A DNA stretch of 27,281 nt from an uncultured Lachnospiraceae bacterium (GTDB lineage: Bacteria > Bacillota > Clostridia > Lachnospirales > Lachnospiraceae), in contig CAJUGG010000052.1 in assembly GCA_910585995.1 (NCBI GenBank), positions 1-27,281 on the forward strand. Reading direction: 5' to 3'. Under the pieces are notes generated by a model. The model worked only from the letters and a program-made list of their open reading frames with translations, searched no databases and was not told the origin of the DNA. Each line of letters opens with the position of its first letter. The stretch's first letter is position 1. Positions 22,378 to 27,281 of the stretch are shown here, one piece after another. Position numbers and translations under genes: made by a program.

Positions 22378-25014
22378 TTACTCTCCAAGCTGCATAAGCC
22401 TCTCTTTCACCTGGTTCATCATCTGTGTATATTTCTCCAGTTTGCCCCGTTCTTCCTCAATCTTTTCCTTGGGTGCCTTGTTTACAAATTTTTCATTGTT
22501 CAGCATCCCATTGACACGAGCTAATTCTTTCTTAAGACGCGCTTCTTCTTTTTGCAGGCGCTCTTTTTCTTTGGCAATATCCACTAACTCCGTCAGCGGC
22601 ATATAGATCGCTGCCTGAGGGATCAGCGTGGAGACTGCGGACTCTTCAATCCCGGACTTATCGGTCTGCACCAGCACCTCGCTGGCAAATCCTAAAGCCG
22701 CGAAGAACAACTTGCCATGTTCAAAGATCTCCCGCACTGTTGCGTCTTCTGAGACCACATAAACCGTCACTTTTTTACTGTTTGGCACGTTCATGCTCGA
22801 ACGTACGTTTCGTATTCCTCGGACTGCTTCTTTAATCGTCTCAATCGCCTGCTCTTCTTTGGCAAAATTCCACTCTTCTTTGTATTGCGGCCAGGAAGAG
22901 ATCATGACAGACTCTTCACCGGACAGATTGCAGAAGATCTCTTCCGAAATAAACGGCATATAGGGATGCAGCATCTTCAGAGCCTGGATCAGCACCTCTT
23001 TTAAAGTCCAAAGCGCGGCGTCCCTGGTCTGATCTTCCTTGTTCCACAGACGTGGCTTCACCATCTCAATATACCAGTCACAGAACTCGTCCCAGATAAA
23101 GTCATAGATCTTTTGTACAGCGATTCCCAGCTCAAAGCTGTCCATATTGTTGGTTACTTCCTTAGCCAGGCTGTTGACTTTGGATAAGATCCAGCGGTCT
23201 GCTTCTGTCAGCTGAGAGATGGACACAGTCGTATGATCCGCCTCCTCCGGCAGATTCATCATAATAAACCGGGAAGCATTCCAGATCTTATTGGCAAAAT
23301 TGCGGCTGGCCTCCACGCGTTCCATATAAAACCGCATATCATTGCCTGGCGCATTGCCTGTTACCAGCGTCAGCCGAAGCGCATCTGCACCATACTGAGC
23401 GATAATTCCCAGAGGATCGATACCATTTCCCAGAGATTTACTCATCTTGCGTCCCTGAGAATCGCGCACCAATCCGTGAATCAGCACATGATGGAAGGGA
23501 CTCTTACCAGTCTGCTCATATCCGGAGAATACCATACGGATGACCCAGAAAAAGATAATATCATAGCCCGTCACCAGCACATCGGTCGGATAAAAATAAT
23601 CCAGATCCTCGGTCTTATCCGGCCATCCCAACGTAGAGAACGGCCACAGTGCAGAAGAAAACCACGTATCCAGCGTATCCGGGTCCTGCTCCAAATGAGC
23701 ACAGCCGCATTTGGGACATACGCCCGGTGCTTCTTTGGCTACCACGATCTCACCACATTCCTGGCAATAATAAGCAGGAATCCTGTGTCCCCACCAAAGC
23801 TGGCGGGAGATACACCAGTCACGGATATTTTCCAGCCAGTGCAGATAGATCTTGTCAAAACGCTCCGGTACAAACGTCAGTTCTCCATTTTTCACTGCCT
23901 CGATAGCCGGTTTTGCCAGCTCTTCCATCCGTACAAACCACTGCTGCTTGATTAGCGGCTCCACCGTCGTCTTGCAGCGGTCATGCGTGCCCACATTGTG
24001 TACATGGTCTTCCACCTTGACCAAAAGTCCCTGCTCTTCTAAGTCTTTGACGATCGCCTTACGCGCCTCATAGCGATCCATCCCATGATATTTCCCCGGA
24101 CAGTTGATCGTGGCGTCGTCATTCATAATGTTGATCTCCGGCAGATTGTGACGTTTCCCCACTTCAAAATCGTTGGGGTCGTGTGCTGGTGTGATCTTTA
24201 CGCAGCCCGTTCCAAATTCCTTATCCACATAAGGATCAGCGACGACCGGAATCTCCCGGTCGGTAAGCGGCAGCCTCAACATCTTTCCGATCAGGTGCGT
24301 ATAGCGCTCATCCTCCGGATTCACAGCCACTGCCGTATCTCCTAACATAGTTTCCGGACGGGTCGTTGCGATCTCCACATAACCGCTTCCGTCCGCGATC
24401 GGATAGTTGATATGCCAAAAATGCCCTGCCTGCTCCTCGTGCTCCACTTCGGCATCTGAGATGGAAGTCTTACATACCGGACACCAGTTGATGATCCTGG
24501 AGCCTTTATAGATATATCCTTTTTCGTACAGGCGGACAAATACTTCCAGTACCGCCTCCGAGCAGCCCTCATCCATAGTAAAGCGTTCCCTGTCCCAGTC
24601 ACAGGAACAACCTAATTTCTTCAGCTGATTGATAATGGCTCCGCCATATTCCTCTTTCCACTGCCAGGCTCTCTTTAAAAAACCCTCTCTTCCAAGCTCC
24701 TGTTTATCGATGCCTTCCTCTTTTAACTGGTTGGTTACCTTTACTTCCGTAGAGATGGAAGCATGATCTGTCCCTGGTATCCAAAGAGCATTGTAGCCCT
24801 GCATCCGCTTGTAACGGATCAAAATATCCTGTAAAGTCTCATCCAGCGCATGTCCCATATGCAGCTTTCCTGTCACGTTGGGAGGCGGGATCACAATGGT
24901 AAATGGTTTTTTGGTCTTGTCAGGTTCGGCATGAAAATATTTCCTGCCCATCCACTTCGCATACGTGCGCTCCTCTATGGCACTTGGGTCATAGGTTTTA
25001 GCTAATTCTTTCAT
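22378..25014 (-). CDS. valS: Valyl-tRNA synthetase
   Basis: An 878-residue class I synthetase that charges tRNA-Val. It has HMGH (52-55) in PPPNVTGKLHMGH, the CP1 editing domain with ATTRPETMLGDTAVAVNP and GTGCVKITPAHDPNDF, two zinc-ribbon-like cysteine pairs (CPVC, and CQEC with CPKCG), and GRKMSKSLGNGIDP near 525. The anticodon-binding domain (CDWYIEMVKPRL) and the C-terminal coiled coil (EKERLQKEEARLKKELARV) are both complete. AAGGAG precedes the ATG. The 62-bp gap to the upstream cotH-like gene has no T-box and only a bare TATAAT without a -35. Its control therefore seems to come from the valine T-box 1.8 kb upstream, through the cotH-like gene. Confidence 0.97.
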   Translation of the reverse strand: MKELAKTYDPSAIEERTYAKWMGRKYFHAEPDKTKKPFTIVIPPPNVTGKLHMGHALDETLQDILIRYKRMQGYNALWIPGTDHASISTEVKVTNQLKEEGIDKQELGREGFLKRAWQWKEEYGGAIINQLKKLGCSCDWDRERFTMDEGCSEAVLEVFVRLYEKGYIYKGSRIINWCPVCKTSISDAEVEHEEQAGHFWHINYPIADGSGYVEIATTRPETMLGDTAVAVNPEDERYTHLIGKMLRLPLTDREIPVVADPYVDKEFGTGCVKITPAHDPNDFEVGKRHNLPEINIMNDDATINCPGKYHGMDRYEARKAIVKDLEEQGLLVKVEDHVHNVGTHDRCKTTVEPLIKQQWFVRMEELAKPAIEAVKNGELTFVPERFDKIYLHWLENIRDWCISRQLWWGHRIPAYYCQECGEIVVAKEAPGVCPKCGCAHLEQDPDTLDTWFSSALWPFSTLGWPDKTEDLDYFYPTDVLVTGYDIIFFWVIRMVFSGYEQTGKSPFHHVLIHGLVRDSQGRKMSKSLGNGIDPLGIIAQYGADALRLTLVTGNAPGNDMRFYMERVEASRNFANKIWNASRFIMMNLPEEADHTTVSISQLTEADRWILSKVNSLAKEVTNNMDSFELGIAVQKIYDFIWDEFCDWYIEMVKPRLWNKEDQTRDAALWTLKEVLIQALKMLHPYMPFISEEIFCNLSGEESVMISSWPQYKEEWNFAKEEQAIETIKEAVRGIRNVRSSMNVPNSKKVTVYVVSEDATVREIFEHGKLFFAALGFASEVLVQTDKSGIEESAVSTLIPQAAIYMPLTELVDIAKEKERLQKEEARLKKELARVNGMLNNEKFVNKAPKEKIEEERGKLEKYTQMMNQVKERLMQLGE

Positions 25015-25076
25015 ATACTGTATCTCCTTATTTAAGTTATTATATTATTGAGGTTCCGCATATCTCCTGCTGATTG

Positions 25077-26831
25077 TTATTCTATGATTGGCTCTACGGT
25101 CAGTTGGGCTGCCGTGTAGCTTTCGTCTAAGAGCAGTTCCTCACTCATAACTTGTTCTCCGTTGACCAGCCATCCCATGCAGCGTTGTCCGTCCGGGGGA
25201 AGCGCTACCAGGCTTAACGGATAGTTGTGATAATAAGTGCCTGTGTAGAGTTCCTCGCCCTCCATGCGGATCTGGCTGAAAGCTATGGTGACGCCTTCTG
25301 AAGATTTTACCGTTAAAGTGTAAGGATCTGCTGCTCCCAGATGACTTTTAAGCCGCTCATGCACTTGTGCATTATTCCCATTAACTACTCGCTTCATCTC
25401 CTCCACAGCCGCCTGCTGACGCTCTCGCTGATCGGGAGTATAATATACTTCCATCGTGTGGGCAATCTTTTGATCCTCCTCCTCAATCACCTGAAGCACA
25501 TGCCCCTCCTCATAGACCGTAGCCGTCAGATCACAGATCAGATTCACAAATTGCGTCCGATACACATCCGACTGCATCATCAGATATAACGTATCCGTAG
25601 AATCCTCCAAAGGTTCCTCCATCAGATAGTCAAATGTATTGGGGATCTCCATCCCCTCCGTGTCCTGGTAGACTGCATCCAGATCATAGAGAAAAAACCG
25701 GACCCGTCCGTCCCCATAGAGACTACTGCTGCCCTTAGCACATTTCCAGGAAAGAAAATTGTGGTAAGGCCAGTCCACATTATTCATAATCAGATTCACT
25801 GCATAATGCCGCAGCATATCCGAAGTATCCACACACTCTTCCAGCTTCTGTCGGCGCTCTGGATCATTCAGATCCTGATGCAGAGGATTATAATACCCCC
25901 CAAACCGGGCACTGTTGATCTCATTTGGTTCAAATTTTTCAATATCGTCTTTTTGAGCACCAAGTGCCTGCGCCGTATTATACCGCGTATATTTTTCCTG
26001 CAACTGGATCAGCCCATAATACGTTCCATTTAAAAATAAAACCCCCGGTCTGGCTCCGGCACAGACAATCCCCGCTTCCTTCCCAAGCCGGCTCACCACA
26101 TTCCAGCGGATCATACTCCCCTTATGATCCGAGCCTCCATTTCTGAGGACCAGACGATTATAAGACTGCCCCGTCCGATTCCCGCCCATATCCGACTCAA
26201 AAAAATCATAATCAAAGGTAGCATGCTCCCCATCATACAGCGTACCGCTAATCATTTTAATACTCTTTTGTTCATATTTCCTAGAACCATGCCCAGAGAC
26301 CGCGATCCCCGTTCCCTGAGAAAACATCCGACTGCCATCCGCCTCATAAAACTCCACATAAGCCGGACGATCCCACTCCCCATTCTCCCCGGACTCATCA
26401 TAATTAGCAAAAATCCCAGTCTTTTCATCATACAGATGCTCTTCATCCGCCGACAAAGACACCACCATCACATCAAACAGCCGCGAGACATCCTCCCCCA
26501 CAAAATACGTCTGTGTATAGACTTTTCCCAATTCTTTACCATCCCGCACAGCCGCCCTCACCACAGTCGCCCGCTCCGGCAGTCCCTCTCCAATCCAAAG
26601 CGGCCCCTGATAGACCTCCGATTCCAGAGTCGGCGTACTCCCATCCAATGTATAATAGATCTCTCCCCCCAAAAATCCACTATCCAAAGTCAGCGCAAAA
26701 GCCTCTTCCTGAAAAGCCTCCTTATGCGAAAACCGCACCCCAGGACGACGTATCCCCAGACGCAGCACCCCCACCGTAATCACCGCCAACCCCAACACAG
26801 CCAACGCTGCAAACCAATATTTTTTTCCCAA
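25077..26831 (-). CDS. CotH-kinase family protein with N-terminal membrane anchor
   Basis: A 584-residue protein of the CotH family; in Bacillus, CotH phosphorylates spore-coat proteins, but many clostridial members have no known substrate. It begins with a transmembrane helix (about 5-25). Next comes a short chitobiase C-terminal-like beta module (EIYYTLDGSTPTLESEVYQGPL, near 55-75). The CotH domain follows, with VSGHGSRKYEQKSIKM, YNRLVLRNGGSDHKGSMIRW, YYGLIQLQEKYTR, NNVDWPYHNFLSWK, and the catalytic-type FFLYDLDA. I start at TTG 26831: GAGGAG lies 5 nt upstream and the protein then opens with its membrane anchor. The longer frame runs back into the T-box terminator. It is the first gene after the valine T-box and precedes valS. 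Orientation suggests an extracellular catalytic domain. Confidence 0.88.
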   Translation of the reverse strand: MGKKYWFAALAVLGLAVITVGVLRLGIRRPGVRFSHKEAFQEEAFALTLDSGFLGGEIYYTLDGSTPTLESEVYQGPLWIGEGLPERATVVRAAVRDGKELGKVYTQTYFVGEDVSRLFDVMVVSLSADEEHLYDEKTGIFANYDESGENGEWDRPAYVEFYEADGSRMFSQGTGIAVSGHGSRKYEQKSIKMISGTLYDGEHATFDYDFFESDMGGNRTGQSYNRLVLRNGGSDHKGSMIRWNVVSRLGKEAGIVCAGARPGVLFLNGTYYGLIQLQEKYTRYNTAQALGAQKDDIEKFEPNEINSARFGGYYNPLHQDLNDPERRQKLEECVDTSDMLRHYAVNLIMNNVDWPYHNFLSWKCAKGSSSLYGDGRVRFFLYDLDAVYQDTEGMEIPNTFDYLMEEPLEDSTDTLYLMMQSDVYRTQFVNLICDLTATVYEEGHVLQVIEEEDQKIAHTMEVYYTPDQRERQQAAVEEMKRVVNGNNAQVHERLKSHLGAADPYTLTVKSSEGVTIAFSQIRMEGEELYTGTYYHNYPLSLVALPPDGQRCMGWLVNGEQVMSEELLLDESYTAAQLTVEPIIE

Positions 26832-26859
26832 AACATCTCCTCTTTTACAATATCCCGCC

Positions 26860-27110
26860 AAAAGAAAACGCCCCTCACACTCATCTGTGCAAAGGGCGAT
26901 CATTCGTCGCGGTACCACCTTTTTTCGTATGCCATCCATACCTCTAAGTCCCTAACGCAGACCACACGAAAGCACCTACTAATCCTTCAGCACTCCAGCT
27001 CCAAAGTCACTTTCCCCATGCCCTTTCCCGAAACCGTCTCGCAGCCCAAGGACGATTCTCTCTGTCGGCAGCACATGCGTACTCCTCTTCTTCCAAGCCA
27101 TTCCCTATTT
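26860..27110 (-). promoter_or_regulatory. T-box riboswitch, valine type, heading the cotH-like/valS unit
   Basis: The minus-strand leader shows AGAGAG in stem I, the specifier context GGAAA-GUG-ACU with GUG at 27010-27008, the T-box GGTGGTACCGCG (26919-26908), and a terminator stem (26898-26869) followed by TTTTCTTTT. GUG is a valine codon, matching valS, which lies beyond the cotH-like gene. Confidence 0.92.
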
Positions 27111-27116
27111 TTTAAC

Positions 27117-27145
27117 AGTCTAAACGCAAAATCCCTCTTTGTCAA
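27117..27145 (-). promoter_or_regulatory. Promoter of the valine T-box leader
   Basis: Minus-strand TTGACA (27145-27140), 17 nt, TAGACT (27122-27117). The -35 is perfect and the -10 moderate. Confidence 0.75.
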
Positions 27146-27281
27146 GGGTATAACCCCCTTTTAAGATAAAAAATCACCCAATGCTCATGTACAGTAAAGT
27201 AACATAATAATTTAGTGGATAGCCACCGCATTATTCCGCAGACTTCAGAGAAAATTTATAACAATATTTATACTTTGGAAA
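27146..27281. other. AT-rich end of window, nothing assignable
   Basis: I see no supportable gene here. A short hairpin (GTGG-ATAG-CCAC near 27214) and a minus-strand frame of about 15 residues ending TAA near 27229 are the only patterns, and neither is convincing. Confidence 0.4.

Noticed and set aside
26124..27164. 346-codon plus-strand frame across the cotH-like gene and the valine T-box
   Set aside because: It is a shadow of the minus-strand gene: low-complexity composition rich in R, I, P and H, no ribosome site, and it crosses the riboswitch.
27181..27281. Possible 3' end of a minus-strand gene at the right edge
   Set aside because: Only about 15 codons are open and no family pattern can be read from them.

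Overview
The window comes from a spore-forming, low-to-mid GC member of the Clostridia, most likely a Lachnospiraceae relative. The evidence is the spoIIA-sigF locus next to spoVA genes, three T-box leaders, a Gram-positive exopolysaccharide locus and Shine-Dalgarno sites of AGGAGG type. Most genes lie on the minus strand. The plus strand is visibly C-rich, even across genes of both orientations.

Layout. (1) 1-6800: the edge of a surface-polysaccharide locus. An AT-rich 3' fragment of a flippase-like gene (+) meets a minus-strand set: UDP-glucose dehydrogenase, GT4 and GT11 glycosyltransferases, then (from its own promoter) the initiating sugar-phosphate transferase and a Wzz-type chain-length protein. 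(2) 6840-10500: TrpB2-type tryptophan synthase beta chain and tyrS, each behind its own T-box, with specifier codons UGG and UAC. (3) 10490-12790: a shikimate-kinase-like gene, a class I glutamine amidotransferase-like peptidase and an M19 dipeptidase. (4) 12810-19440: the sporulation block. It holds spoIIAA-spoIIAB-sigF-spoVAA-spoVAB on the minus strand, and spoVAC and an ABC-F ATPase gene on the plus strand. spoVAD lies beyond them on the minus strand, as if a spoVAC/ABC-F segment had been inverted. (5) 19490-27145: a minus-strand unit that starts with a valine-type T-box (specifier GUG) and runs cotH-like, valS, folC, a 47-residue ORF and a zinc-ribbon/TPR membrane protein, ending in a terminator.

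The most unusual feature is a family of three long intergenic hairpins (about 195, 192 and 228 nt) at 8701-8895, 14477-14668 and 17720-17947, all in the same orientation. They share a core of about 130 nt, but their outer arms differ from copy to copy while each arm still pairs with its own partner. Nearly all departures from perfect pairing are G-U wobbles in the plus-strand transcript. Between copies 1 and 3, all eight differences in one stem keep pairing on that strand, including two double compensatory changes. This points to a structured RNA, or a structured single strand, that I cannot assign to any known family. The copies sit beside the ends of tyrS, spoVAC and sigF.
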